From NCBI GenBank assembly GCA_014804755.1, contig JAAUZE010000005.1, forward strand, positions 62,001 to 126,000: a stretch of 64,000 nucleotides of DNA, in the 5' to 3' direction. Source of the DNA: Lachnospiraceae bacterium. GTDB taxonomy: Bacteria; Bacillota; Clostridia; Lachnospirales; Lachnospiraceae. Below the pieces are notes generated by a model that searched no databases, was not told where the DNA came from, and saw only the letters and a program-made list of their open reading frames with translations. Shown here piece by piece: positions 53,079 through 61,334 of this stretch. The position numbers and the translations under genes are program-made. How positions within the stretch are numbered: the stretch's first letter is position 1; the number at the start of each line of letters is the position of its first letter.

Positions 53079-53992
53079 GATCTGCCACCTCCCGTCAAAT
53101 TCAGGAAATACTCCTCCAGCGACTCACTGTTTACCGCAATACCAAGCACCTTCACATCCGCCTTCGCAAGCGCCATCGTGATGTCTCCGCTGTCCTCTAA
53201 GCGCTCGAAAATGTGTATGGTATATTCGTCCTTCACCTGATAGTTTCGGATACCCAGCGTCTCGATCACCGTGCAGGCACGTCCCGTATCATTCGTCTTC
53301 AGCTCAATGCGCTCACAGCACTTCTCAAGAAGCTCCTCCCGCGTCAGTTCCTCCAGCAGCGCCCCATTGTGAATGATGCCGTAGTGCGTGGCAAACTTGG
53401 AGAGTTCCTCTAAGATATGACTGGAAATCACAATCGTGATATGTTTTTCTTTATTGAGTTTCATCATGGTTTCGCGAACCTCTACGAATCCCTGCGGATC
53501 CAGACCGTTGATCGGTTCATCCAAAATAAGCAGATCGGGATCGCCCACCAGCGCTAACGCAATCCCCAACCGCTGTCTCATACCGAGAGAAAAATTGCGT
53601 GCTTTTTTCTTTCCCGTATCGGCAAGCCCGACGGTCTGCAGCAGCTCCTCGATATAACCTTCCCTGCGCACGCCCATTGCCAGACATTTCACCTTGAGAT
53701 TTTGTCTCGCCGTCATGTCTGGATAAATCCCCGGCTCCTCGATCAGCGCACCCACTCTGGTGCGCTCCATTGCCGCCTGCCCCGACGCCTTTCCGAAAAT
53801 CGTATAATCGCCCTGTGTCGGCGATGCAAGCCCGCTGATCATACGCAGGATCGTTGTTTTTCCCGCGCCGTTTCGACCGATCAGTCCATAGATCGCTCCC
53901 TGTGTGACATGCAGATTGACACGATCGACCGCTTTATGTTTGCCGTACTGCTTCGTCATCTGTCTTGTCTCTAACAGCCATTCCTTTTCCAT
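53075..53992 (-). CDS. ABC transporter ATP-binding protein, BcrA-like
   Basis: The 305-residue protein has Walker A GRNGAGKTT, signature FSLGMRQRLGIA, Walker B LLILDEPINGLD and a C-terminal extension (about 215-305) typical of bacitracin/lantibiotic-type exporters. The start at 53992 has AAGGAGG 6 nt upstream; the open frame extends 75 nt further without a ribosome site. It lies between the response regulator and permease genes. Confidence 0.93.
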   Translation of the reverse strand: MEKEWLLETRQMTKQYGKHKAVDRVNLHVTQGAIYGLIGRNGAGKTTILRMISGLASPTQGDYTIFGKASGQAAMERTRVGALIEEPGIYPDMTARQNLKVKCLAMGVRREGYIEELLQTVGLADTGKKKARNFSLGMRQRLGIALALVGDPDLLILDEPINGLDPQGFVEVRETMMKLNKEKHITIVISSHILEELSKFATHYGIIHNGALLEELTREELLEKCCERIELKTNDTGRACTVIETLGIRNYQVKDEYTIHIFERLEDSGDITMALAKADVKVLGIAVNSESLEEYFLNLTGGGRS

Positions 53993-54148
53993 TGCTTTCC
54001 TCCTTCTTCCCCGCGTCCGCCGCGCGCCGCATAGGTAATGTACCAATCCGATATGCTTTTGCCGCATCCGCCGATAGTCTTATCATAAGGCACAAGCATC
54101 AATAAAACGCCAAGCAAAGTTAAAGAAACGGTAAAGTTTTGTTTCCTG

Positions 54149-54844
54149 CTATTTTGCCATCTTAAACCCAATGCCCCACACGGTCTCTATGTACTCTTTC
54201 TCTGTTTCCTTCTTTAATTTTTTGCGGATATTGCTGATATGGACATTGACCGTCTTGTCTTCCCCGATATAATACTCCTCCCACGCATAGTCATAGATCT
54301 CCTGCTTGGAAAACACCTTATCGGGACGCATCATCAGAAGTTCCAAAATCCGGAATTCATGCTTTGTCAGTTCCACCTCGTTATCTCCGATGCGCGCCGT
54401 AAATCCCGCGCGGTCCAGCGTGATCTCTCCATACGATAAACAATCAGGCGCCTTTTTTCCATGATTTCCGTCTTCTCCCGCGCGCCGCATGAGCACGCCG
54501 ATGCGCGCGACCAGCTCTTTGATCTCAAAGGGCTTTGTCATATAATCGTCCGCCCCCGCCGTCAGCAGGTCTACCTTGCTCTCCAAGCTGTCCTTCGCGG
54601 AAACGACCATGACCGGAACGCGGCTGTCCGCTCCGGCACCGTGCAGCTTTTTCAATACGTCCTCTCCGTGCATACCCGGAAGCATTAAGTCCAATATGAT
54701 AACGGAAAAGCTGCTCTGCTCCGCCCGCAGGACCCCTTCTGTCCCTGAAAATGCCTGCACACAGGAATATCCCGCTTTTGTCAGTGCCTCGCACATGACA
54801 TTATTAATATCCGTATCATCCTCTATGATCAAAATCGGTCTCAT
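54149..54844 (-). CDS. OmpR-family response regulator
   Basis: The 231-residue protein has a receiver with EDD (8-10), phosphoacceptor D52 in IILDLMLPGMHG and the Lys of TKPF, and a C-terminal winged helix (NVHISNIRKKLKKE, YIETVWGIGFKMAK). The ATG at 54844 is 8 nt after GGAGG. The frame is open for 150 nt upstream to 54994, but the extra 50 residues are low-complexity and unlikely to be translated. It partners the small histidine kinase and likely controls the ABC exporter. Confidence 0.93.
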   Translation of the reverse strand: MRPILIIEDDTDINNVMCEALTKAGYSCVQAFSGTEGVLRAEQSSFSVIILDLMLPGMHGEDVLKKLHGAGADSRVPVMVVSAKDSLESKVDLLTAGADDYMTKPFEIKELVARIGVLMRRAGEDGNHGKKAPDCLSYGEITLDRAGFTARIGDNEVELTKHEFRILELLMMRPDKVFSKQEIYDYAWEEYYIGEDKTVNVHISNIRKKLKKETEKEYIETVWGIGFKMAK

Positions 54845-54990
54845 TCCCATTTCCTCCCGCCTAAACTTCCCGTCATCTGCTTCGTCATTGCCTTTCCTGC
54901 CCGGATTTCCGGTCATCTGTTCGTCATTATCCGTCCTGTTCAAACTTGCTGTCATTTTATTTGTTATTCTAATGTCTGCTTTCGCCACGC

Positions 54991-55719
54991 TCACAGCACG
55001 ATTTCATCCTTTTTTACAACCTTGTCCCGATACGGCTCGCTGCACGGTAAGGAAAGCAGCTTCGAAACGACCTTGTTCTCGTCCCAATAGTGCATCGGAT
55101 ACGCATGCTCTGTCTCCACATGCCGCATAAACCAGTCAAAACCTAATGCAAAACGCTCTCCCTGTCTGCTGTCAAGCGGCAGGCACGCAATATCAAATAC
55201 CTGACCCGAAAGCTTCGCGATCTCCCGCTTATAGTCCTGCTCCATCCTGCGCTCGTCCTCTTTTGTTTCGCCCTCCCAGCTCCACCAGTTTAAGTCCCCC
55301 GCATGATAGATATGACGTCCCTCCACATCCACGATAAACGCTGCGCCGGCGTCGGTGGATTTCAGGGTCTGAATGCGGATACTTCCGCTGTCACAGTCCT
55401 TGCAGACTGTCTCATCCGCCTTGATAAAGGTGATCCGATCATACTGCGTCTCGGTCACGCCCTGCCGCAAAAAGAAATTGCGGTTATATTTTCTTTTGAT
55501 ATCATTCGATAATATATAAGTGACCTGCGGGTGCGCGCGCAATTCTTCTTTTGTAAATATCGAAAAACTGAAATGATCCTGATGCACATGACTGGCAAAC
55601 ACATACAGCGGCTTATCCGCCGGAACAGACGGCAGCGCTCCCTGATAATAGTCAAAGAGCAGTGCGCACTGTGCAAACTCCATATAAAATCCGCTGTGGT
55701 AAACATGTATGACTTTCAT
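54991..55719 (-). CDS. Metallo-beta-lactamase-fold hydrolase
   Basis: The 242-residue protein has the metal-binding segment SHVHQDH (HxHxDH, about 43-49) and a second HAGDLNWW segment with the bridging Asp, plus a late His near MHYW. It belongs to the broad MBL-fold hydrolases, some of which act on lactones or phosphodiesters. The substrate is unknown. It precedes the response regulator gene by 146 nt and has its own promoter, which overlaps that of exodeoxyribonuclease III. Confidence 0.85.
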   Translation of the reverse strand: MKVIHVYHSGFYMEFAQCALLFDYYQGALPSVPADKPLYVFASHVHQDHFSFSIFTKEELRAHPQVTYILSNDIKRKYNRNFFLRQGVTETQYDRITFIKADETVCKDCDSGSIRIQTLKSTDAGAAFIVDVEGRHIYHAGDLNWWSWEGETKEDERRMEQDYKREIAKLSGQVFDIACLPLDSRQGERFALGFDWFMRHVETEHAYPMHYWDENKVVSKLLSLPCSEPYRDKVVKKDEIVL

Positions 55720-55729
55720 TGCGAGCCCC

Positions 55730-55758
55730 TTGCCTTTCCTGCTAAAACCTTTTATACT
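55730..55758 (+). promoter_or_regulatory. Probable promoter of exodeoxyribonuclease III
   Basis: TTGCCT (55730-55735) and TATACT (55753-55758) are 17 nt apart on the plus strand. The predicted transcript crosses the start region of the divergent hydrolase transcript. Confidence 0.5.
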
Positions 55759-55816
55759 GAATCTACGTTCATCTCACATTGACTGAATCCGGAAGATACA
55801 CCGGATACCAAACTTC

Positions 55817-55845
55817 ATTATAGCGAAAAAAACAGAAAATAACAA
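55817..55845 (-). promoter_or_regulatory. Promoter of the metallo-hydrolase gene
   Basis: TTGTTA (55840-55845) and TATAAT (55817-55822) on the minus strand are 17 nt apart. The leader holds a hairpin, ATCCGG/CCGGAT (55787-55806). Confidence 0.65.
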
Positions 55846-55857
55846 CGGAGGTACCAA

Positions 55858-56616
55858 ATGAAACTGATCTCATGGAATGTAAACGGACTGCGCGCCTGCA
55901 TGCAGAAGGGATTTCTTGATTTTTTCAAGGAAGCGGATGCGGATATTTTTTGTATTCAGGAGAGCAAGCTCTCCGAGGGACAGCTTACGCTTGATCTGCC
56001 CGGCTATCATCAATATTGGAATTACGCTGAAAAAAAGGGATATTCCGGTACGGCGATCTTCTCAAAGCAGGAACCGCTTTCCGTCTCCTACGGGATCGGC
56101 ATTGCGGAACACGACCGGGAAGGGCGTGTGATCACCTTGGAATTTCCCGGCTTTTATATGGTGACATGCTATACGCCGAACTCACAGCGCGAACTTGCGC
56201 GCCTTGCCTACCGCATGGAATGGGAGGATGCGTTTCAGAATTATATCCGCACGCTGGATGCGGACAAGCCCGTCATTGTCTGCGGCGACCTCAACGTGGC
56301 GCATCAGGAGATCGACTTAAAAAACCCAAAAAGCAATCACCACAACGCCGGATTTTCCGATGAGGAACGCGGCAGGATGACTGCTTTTCTTGACAGCGGC
56401 TTTACGGACACCTTCCGCCATTTTTATCCCGATCTGACCGATGTGTATTCGTGGTGGTCTTATATGTTCTCAGCGCGAGAAAAAAATGTAGGGTGGCGTA
56501 TTGATTATTTTTTAAGCTCCAAACGGCTTGATGAGCAGCTTACGGACGCTGCCATCCACACGTCAGTCTTAGGCTCCGATCACTGCCCCGTGGAACTGAC
56601 GCTCTCCGATATTTAG
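55858..56616 (+). CDS. xth: Exodeoxyribonuclease III
   Basis: The 252-residue protein has the AP-endonuclease/ExoIII set: SWNVNGLRA (Asn of the active site), IFCIQESKL (metal-binding Glu), [18 protein letters not shown] (Asp/Asn pair), WRIDYFLSS and the final GSDHCPVEL (Asp-His). It cuts DNA at abasic sites and trims 3' ends in base-excision repair. GGAGG precedes the start. It runs convergent with the lactonase gene, 12 bp apart at the stops. Confidence 0.96.
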   Translation: MKLISWNVNGLRACMQKGFLDFFKEADADIFCIQESKLSEGQLTLDLPGYHQYWNYAEKKGYSGTAIFSKQEPLSVSYGIGIAEHDREGRVITLEFPGFYMVTCYTPNSQRELARLAYRMEWEDAFQNYIRTLDADKPVIVCGDLNVAHQEIDLKNPKSNHHNAGFSDEERGRMTAFLDSGFTDTFRHFYPDLTDVYSWWSYMFSAREKNVGWRIDYFLSSKRLDEQLTDAAIHTSVLGSDHCPVELTLSDI

Positions 56617-56628
56617 GGAAGCGCTGAT

Positions 56629-57705
56629 TCAATCCGTGTCTGCTTCCGGCTTGTAATTCAGATCGTGGAATATGATGCAGTTGGGTTTCTCTACCTTGAG
56701 CTCCTTTCCGTTCATGACGAGAAGCCCTTTCGCCGTATCCACGCCAAAGAACGTCATCGTGTTGGATTCGTGATTTAAGGATACCAGATGCTTACTGTCC
56801 GGAAACAGCGCGGCATCCTTCGGATAATCCCCGCTGATCGGCAGACAGAGCCGCTTATCGAGCATCCCCGTCTCTTTGTCCACACCATAAACGATCACAC
56901 TGTTATCGCCTGCATTTGAGCTTACCATATACCGGTAATCATTGGAAAATTTGATCGTGCAGGCAGCGGAATTGCCTGCATGATAATCATTTAATGTCGA
57001 GATATTTTGTATTTTCTCAAATTCGGGATTTCCGTTTATCTCCTCATACCGGTATACGTCGATATAATTTTTCAGTTCATGCACAATGTAGAGGAAGCGC
57101 CCATCTTTCGAAAAACACAGATGTCTCGGCGCGGACTCCTGCTCGCTTCGGATGACATCCACAGGTTTTAATTTTCCCTTTTGGAAATCAACACGATACA
57201 CGTTCACATGATCCATTCCGGGATCTGCTGCAAGAAGGTAATGGTTGTCACGCGTCATTTTTACACAATTGACATGCGGCCGGAAATTGCGCTCCGCAAT
57301 GCTGCCCAAGCCTTTCAGGTAAATCTCGTCCGTGATCTTTCCGATACTTCCGTCCTCGTCCAAGGCAAGCATGGTGATCTTACCGTCATGATAGCCCGCC
57401 ACAAACAGAAAACGGTCTTCAAAATCCGTGGAAAGATAACAGCCGCGCATACCGTTGATGGACGCATGATTAATGAGCTGCAGGGTTCCGTCCTCACGGA
57501 TCAGAAAGGACTCCACCCCAAAATCCGTGATCGAATAGAAAAATCTGCGGTTGTGGGAAATCGTCACATAGGAGGAGTTGGTGATCTCTACCTCGTCTTT
57601 TTCCGTCATTCTTCCTTTTTCCACATCCACATCATACACCTTGATACCGTGATTGCCCTCCATTGTGTAGGTAGATACATACGCAACATACTTATCCGCG
57701 CTCAT
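56629..57705 (-). CDS. Lactonase-family beta-propeller protein (6-phosphogluconolactonase-like)
   Basis: The 358-residue protein fits the seven-bladed propeller family PF10282: VAYVSTYT, FVAGYHDGKITML, RPHVNCVKMTRDNHYLLAADPGMDHV, PRHLCFSKDGRFLYIVHEL and NPDK-like strands throughout. Some members hydrolyse 6-phosphogluconolactone; others have different roles. I take the ATG at 57705 (GGAGG 8 nt before it), which gives the usual length; the frame extends 27 codons upstream with no support. Confidence 0.87.
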   Translation of the reverse strand: MSADKYVAYVSTYTMEGNHGIKVYDVDVEKGRMTEKDEVEITNSSYVTISHNRRFFYSITDFGVESFLIREDGTLQLINHASINGMRGCYLSTDFEDRFLFVAGYHDGKITMLALDEDGSIGKITDEIYLKGLGSIAERNFRPHVNCVKMTRDNHYLLAADPGMDHVNVYRVDFQKGKLKPVDVIRSEQESAPRHLCFSKDGRFLYIVHELKNYIDVYRYEEINGNPEFEKIQNISTLNDYHAGNSAACTIKFSNDYRYMVSSNAGDNSVIVYGVDKETGMLDKRLCLPISGDYPKDAALFPDSKHLVSLNHESNTMTFFGVDTAKGLLVMNGKELKVEKPNCIIFHDLNYKPEADTD

Positions 57706-57755
57706 TTTCGCTTCCTCCATTGATTGTTCCCGTCGTTTACGACGGGCTGATACCC

Positions 57756-58079
57756 TTATGCGTCCTGCGTGTCCTCGCAGCCGCACGGTCCCTTGTTACC
57801 CCGAAAAGGGGGATAATCCTGATCATCGCGCTGCTCTCTGTTAAACGGCGAGAACGGATTTTCCTCCCGTCCCCTGTTTTGTCCCGAAGTACCGCATATC
57901 CGGCGCTCTTCGCGCTCCGGCGCTCCGCACGTTCTGCGGTCCTCACGTTCCTGTGAATCGGTCGTTCTGCGGTCTCTGCGATTCGATCCGCCGCACGACC
58001 GATCTTCCTCACAGCCGCATTCGCTGTCGCTGTGATTACAGAAGCCTAATAGAAGTAAGAGCAAAAAAATGGAATTCAT
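57756..58079 (-). CDS. Small Cys/Arg-rich protein with hydrophobic N-terminus
   Basis: The 107 residues begin with a short hydrophobic stretch (MNSIFLLLLLLGFC) and continue as a charged, Cys-containing region with imperfect repeats of the form ERExRRxCG. Cys occur at both ends in CGCE and CGCED pairs. GGAG lies 8 nt before the ATG, which supports translation. The style recalls the Cys-rich protein at 11.4 kb, but the two do not align in any obvious way. Function unknown; a spore or envelope role is conceivable. Confidence 0.6.
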   Translation of the reverse strand: MNSIFLLLLLLGFCNHSDSECGCEEDRSCGGSNRRDRRTTDSQEREDRRTCGAPEREERRICGTSGQNRGREENPFSPFNREQRDDQDYPPFRGNKGPCGCEDTQDA

Positions 58080-58191
58080 TCTATGATCTCCATTATGATT
58101 TTGCTATTACTATATGCAGCGAAAGCATGCAGGTTCCTGCCTTGTCAGCTTTTGTTCTGCCATCGTTCCCATGCCCCGCATCCGCGTCTTC

Positions 58192-58728
58192 CTATCTGCG
58201 TTTCTTCATGATCCGCGTGCGGATGTAGGAAAATGTCTTCTCCTCCCCGTCCCGCGCAAGCATGCGCAGCAGGAACTCAAGTTGTTTCTTCGTTTTGGGA
58301 TGAATCTGCATGTGATCTTTCCCCTGCATGTAATAGTCAAGCGGTGAAGCATCCGTATAGGCATCTCCTAAATATACCTTGGACGCTGCCATGCGGTCCG
58401 CAAGCATCTCTAAAACAAACCGGATCGGCATCGGCATTGGCTCATCACGTTTTGTCACAATATTGTAATCCGTCCAAAACTCATAATGATGACGATTTCT
58501 GCCCTTATGATGCATCCACGCAAGCGAATACCCCTTCGCCTCGCGCTCGCCGGCATTCGGACTTCTCGTACCCTGATAATATTTTGCCCCCGCGATCAAT
58601 TCCGTCGGCATGTATTTTGACAGATCATGCGTCAATCCCTGCTTATACAGTCCTAACCGAAAGCAATGCCGCATGACGAAAAGCTTGTGTATTGTGATCG
58701 TCTTCAGGTGCTTCCACAATTTGCTCAT
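58192..58728 (-). CDS. DUF5662 family protein
   Basis: The 178-residue protein matches the pattern I know for DUF5662: IHKLFVMRHCFRLGLYKQGLTHDLSKYMPTE, then AWMHHKGRNRHHYEFW and MPIRFVLEMLADRMAASK. The recurring His/Asp pairs (HDLSKY, HHKGRNRHH) suggest a metal-binding helical site like that of HD-domain enzymes. The function is not established. It lies between the GlgX-like gene and the Cys/Arg-rich gene. Confidence 0.87.
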   Translation of the reverse strand: MSKLWKHLKTITIHKLFVMRHCFRLGLYKQGLTHDLSKYMPTELIAGAKYYQGTRSPNAGEREAKGYSLAWMHHKGRNRHHYEFWTDYNIVTKRDEPMPMPIRFVLEMLADRMAASKVYLGDAYTDASPLDYYMQGKDHMQIHPKTKKQLEFLLRMLARDGEEKTFSYIRTRIMKKRR

Positions 58729-58766
58729 GTTTCCGTTTCACTCTCCGCTTTTTTCTTTCTTCCCGC

Positions 58767-60755
58767 CTAACCGCGCCCTGTCTTTGTTGACGCTTCTTCT
58801 TTACCCTGCTCGTTCTTCATGCCGACAAGCACCTGAATGCTCCTGCCCTGCGCCGTCGTATAGCCGTCCGTTTTCCATTCGTCCACAGAAAAGCTCTCAT
58901 CAAACGCCGTATCCATGACAAGCCGCCATGCATAGCCGTTTTTCAGCTTCGGCAGCGCAAAACGGTGTTCCGTCCAATGCATATTGTAGGCAACGTAAAT
59001 ATCCTCATCCTTCTCGTCCTTCTGATTTCCATAAGTACCCGCATACATCAGTCCCATGCGCCGGCTGTAATTCTCCGGCCGGATACGGTATGCCTCGTCG
59101 GAATGAAAGGAGATTTCGGGATAACCGCAGGAAAGCCTGTCCACAGAGGTGCACTCCCCTTTTTTGCGGAATACGGAATGCTTTGCCCGAAACGCCAATA
59201 ATTTTTGGACAAAGTCGCGCTGTCTGTCCGCCATAACGCCATGGCTCCAATCCTTCCAGCCGACCGCGTTATCCTGACAGTACGGATTATTATTCCCCTT
59301 TTGCGTGTTACAATCTTCATCCCCCGCCATAAAGAACGGCGTTCCCTGCGAGAGCACGACCATCGCCATTGCATTGCGCATCTGACGCATGCGCAGCTTT
59401 ATGATAGAAGGCTTCCGGCTTACGCCCTCGACACCGCAGTTCCAGCTCTGGTTATCGTTACTGCCATCCCGGTTATCCTCGCCGTTTGCTTCATTATGCT
59501 TGTATTCATAGGACACAAGATCATGCAGCGTAAAACCATAATAATTCGTTACATAATGCAGCACGCCGTTTTTGGCAGGATTCGTGACAAAATGCCACAT
59601 CATTGCCTGCAGCAGACTGCCGTCGCTTTTTAAAAATCTGCGCGCATCCATCATAAAGGCATCTGTTGCAGCCGCAAGGTTGCGGTATTCCGGTATTTCG
59701 TTTCTCTCATAAATCTGCTCATACGGAAATCCGTAATAGATCAGCTTTGTGTTGCTCAAAAGAGGTTCCGTCGCAAGGAGCGTCACGGGAATGCCGTTCC
59801 CCATCAGATGAATCCCGTCTATATGGTATTCCAGCACCCAATATTTGATGACCTCTAAAATATAGCCCTGCTTGCAGGAATCGGGAAAATAAAACTGACA
59901 GATGACTTCGATCCCGTTCTTATGCAGCTCCCTGATCATCCGCTTTAGCTCATTCACACAGTCTCCGGATGCCGCGTAGGACGCTTTCGGGGAAAAATAA
60001 TACGCGTCGCAGTAGCCCCAGTAATTGATCCGCGTTCCCTCCTCATCCGGCTTATCCATATAATGCTTGGCGGCATACTGCATCGTAACATCCTTTTCCT
60101 GCCAGCCTGTCTCAGGAAATTCGTAAAGCGGCATGAACTCGATATTTCTCACGCCAAGTTCCTTTAAGTACGGTATTTTTTCGATCACACCCGCAAAGGT
60201 TCCTTTTTTCTTTACTCCCGAATTCGGAGATTTCGTAAAGCCCCGCACATGGGTACAATAAAAAACACTGTCCTCGTAGGGAATCCGAAGCGGCGCATCC
60301 CCCTGCCAGTCAAATTCATGCTCCGGGATTCCTGCACGAAGCTGCGGTTTTGAGACTGTTTGTTTCCCTGCAGGTCTTCCGTCTTCCCGCGGTTCCTCTT
60401 CGTGTCTTCCTTCCTCACGCTTAGCGCCCGCCCCGCCCCAACGCTCATTCCCGATGATGCGTTTGGCATAAGTGTCTGTGATGATCTCGTCCCCATCGTA
60501 AAAATTATACTCATAAGAAAGCTTCCGATTCCGCACGATGGACAAACAGCAGATATTTCCGCTCCGGTCTTCTTTCCTGAACGGAATCTTACAGCTGTTT
60601 CCGCTCTTGCTGTCATAAAGAATCACACCGCACTCATTCCGTGTATGCATAACCGCAGCAAAATTGATCCTGTCCTCAATAATCGTCGCCCCAAGCGGAT
60701 AGGGGATGCCTTTTTTTACATCCAAAGAATTTCTATCCTCAATCTTATGTCTCAT
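58767..60755 (-). CDS. GlgX/isoamylase-like GH13 protein with degenerate catalytic motifs
   Basis: The 662-residue protein has a CBM48-like N-terminal domain (about 15-100) and a GH13 barrel in the GlgX style, including the intact loop HNEANGEDNRDG plus SWNCGVEG (420-444). All four classical GH13 regions are altered. Region I (DVVYNH) reads QFYFPD (about 287-292). Region II (GFRFD) reads GIHLMG (314-319), removing the nucleophile Asp. Region III, with the acid Glu, reads LIYYGFPY (338-345). Region IV (HD) reads NYYG (404-407). It is therefore probably not a hydrolase, perhaps a glycogen-binding or regulatory protein. GGAAGGA precedes the start. Confidence 0.85.
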   Translation of the reverse strand: MRHKIEDRNSLDVKKGIPYPLGATIIEDRINFAAVMHTRNECGVILYDSKSGNSCKIPFRKEDRSGNICCLSIVRNRKLSYEYNFYDGDEIITDTYAKRIIGNERWGGAGAKREEGRHEEEPREDGRPAGKQTVSKPQLRAGIPEHEFDWQGDAPLRIPYEDSVFYCTHVRGFTKSPNSGVKKKGTFAGVIEKIPYLKELGVRNIEFMPLYEFPETGWQEKDVTMQYAAKHYMDKPDEEGTRINYWGYCDAYYFSPKASYAASGDCVNELKRMIRELHKNGIEVICQFYFPDSCKQGYILEVIKYWVLEYHIDGIHLMGNGIPVTLLATEPLLSNTKLIYYGFPYEQIYERNEIPEYRNLAAATDAFMMDARRFLKSDGSLLQAMMWHFVTNPAKNGVLHYVTNYYGFTLHDLVSYEYKHNEANGEDNRDGSNDNQSWNCGVEGVSRKPSIIKLRMRQMRNAMAMVVLSQGTPFFMAGDEDCNTQKGNNNPYCQDNAVGWKDWSHGVMADRQRDFVQKLLAFRAKHSVFRKKGECTSVDRLSCGYPEISFHSDEAYRIRPENYSRRMGLMYAGTYGNQKDEKDEDIYVAYNMHWTEHRFALPKLKNGYAWRLVMDTAFDESFSVDEWKTDGYTTAQGRSIQVLVGMKNEQGKEEASTKTGRG

Positions 60756-60822
60756 AGAGTGTCCTTCCGATTCTTATTCGTATCGTCCTGCTTCGTTCCC
60801 GTTTTTTCATTGAATTATATGT

Positions 60823-60831
60823 AGTATAACA
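60823..60831 (-). promoter_or_regulatory. Extended -10 promoter of the GlgX-like gene
   Basis: TGTTATACT on the minus strand (-10 at 60823-60828) lies about 68 nt before the GlgX-like start. No strong -35 was seen. Confidence 0.5.
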
Positions 60832-60859
60832 CAAATCTTTATCTTTTCCTATCCAAACC

Positions 60860-60888
60860 TTGCTTTTTTCCTATCCTTTCTGTAAAAT
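60860..60888 (+). promoter_or_regulatory. Promoter of the DUF1292 gene
   Basis: TTGCTT (60860-60865) and TAAAAT (60883-60888) are 17 nt apart on the plus strand, 45 nt before the DUF1292 start. Confidence 0.65.
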
Positions 60889-60932
60889 AAAAAAGTATTT
60901 CAAAAATATCACAGAGCAGAGGAGGCTTTGCT

Positions 60933-61289
60933 ATGTCTGAAACAAAAAAAGAGGATGCATTGGCGCAGATCCGTGCTGATGAGGAGCTCGTCACACTGGA
61001 TGTTTATCACGATGACGGCTATACGACCTGCATTGTTGCCGCAATCCTGACGATCCCCGAATCCGCTCGCCGGTATGTCGCACTGCTTCCGGTCGATGAA
61101 CACGGCGAATACAGTCCGGAAAACGCATGGTTTTACCGCTATGTGACGGATGAAACGAATCCTGATGCCGAGCCGGATATTGAAAATATCACGGATGACG
61201 AAGAATTGGAGTCCGTCATTGACCGCTACGACGAATATTTGGATGAGATCGCTTTCGACGAGCTGCTCAGCGAGGAAGAGGATGCCTAA
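60933..61289 (+). CDS. DUF1292 family protein
   Basis: The 118-residue acidic protein matches DUF1292: DEELVTLDVYHDDGYTTCIVAAIL, YVALLPVD, FYRYVTDE, and the end NITDDEELESVIDRYDEYLDE. Family members are widespread in Firmicutes, often near ruvX or mltG, with no known role. The start follows GAGGAGG. The gene is alone on the plus strand and convergent with the helicase gene. Confidence 0.9.
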   Translation: MSETKKEDALAQIRADEELVTLDVYHDDGYTTCIVAAILTIPESARRYVALLPVDEHGEYSPENAWFYRYVTDETNPDAEPDIENITDDEELESVIDRYDEYLDEIAFDELLSEEEDA

Positions 61290-61334
61290 AAACATGCGCA
61301 ACCTTTTGGCATGCTTCCGGTTTTGATTGATCCC

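Noticed and set aside
54845..54994. N-terminal extension of the response regulator
   Set aside because: The frame is open, but the sequence is low-complexity Asn/Asp/Glu-rich and a proper ribosome site precedes the receiver start at 54844.
60909..61301. A 130-residue minus-strand frame opposite the DUF1292 gene
   Set aside because: It is the mirror of the DUF1292 gene, which has a family match, promoter and ribosome site.
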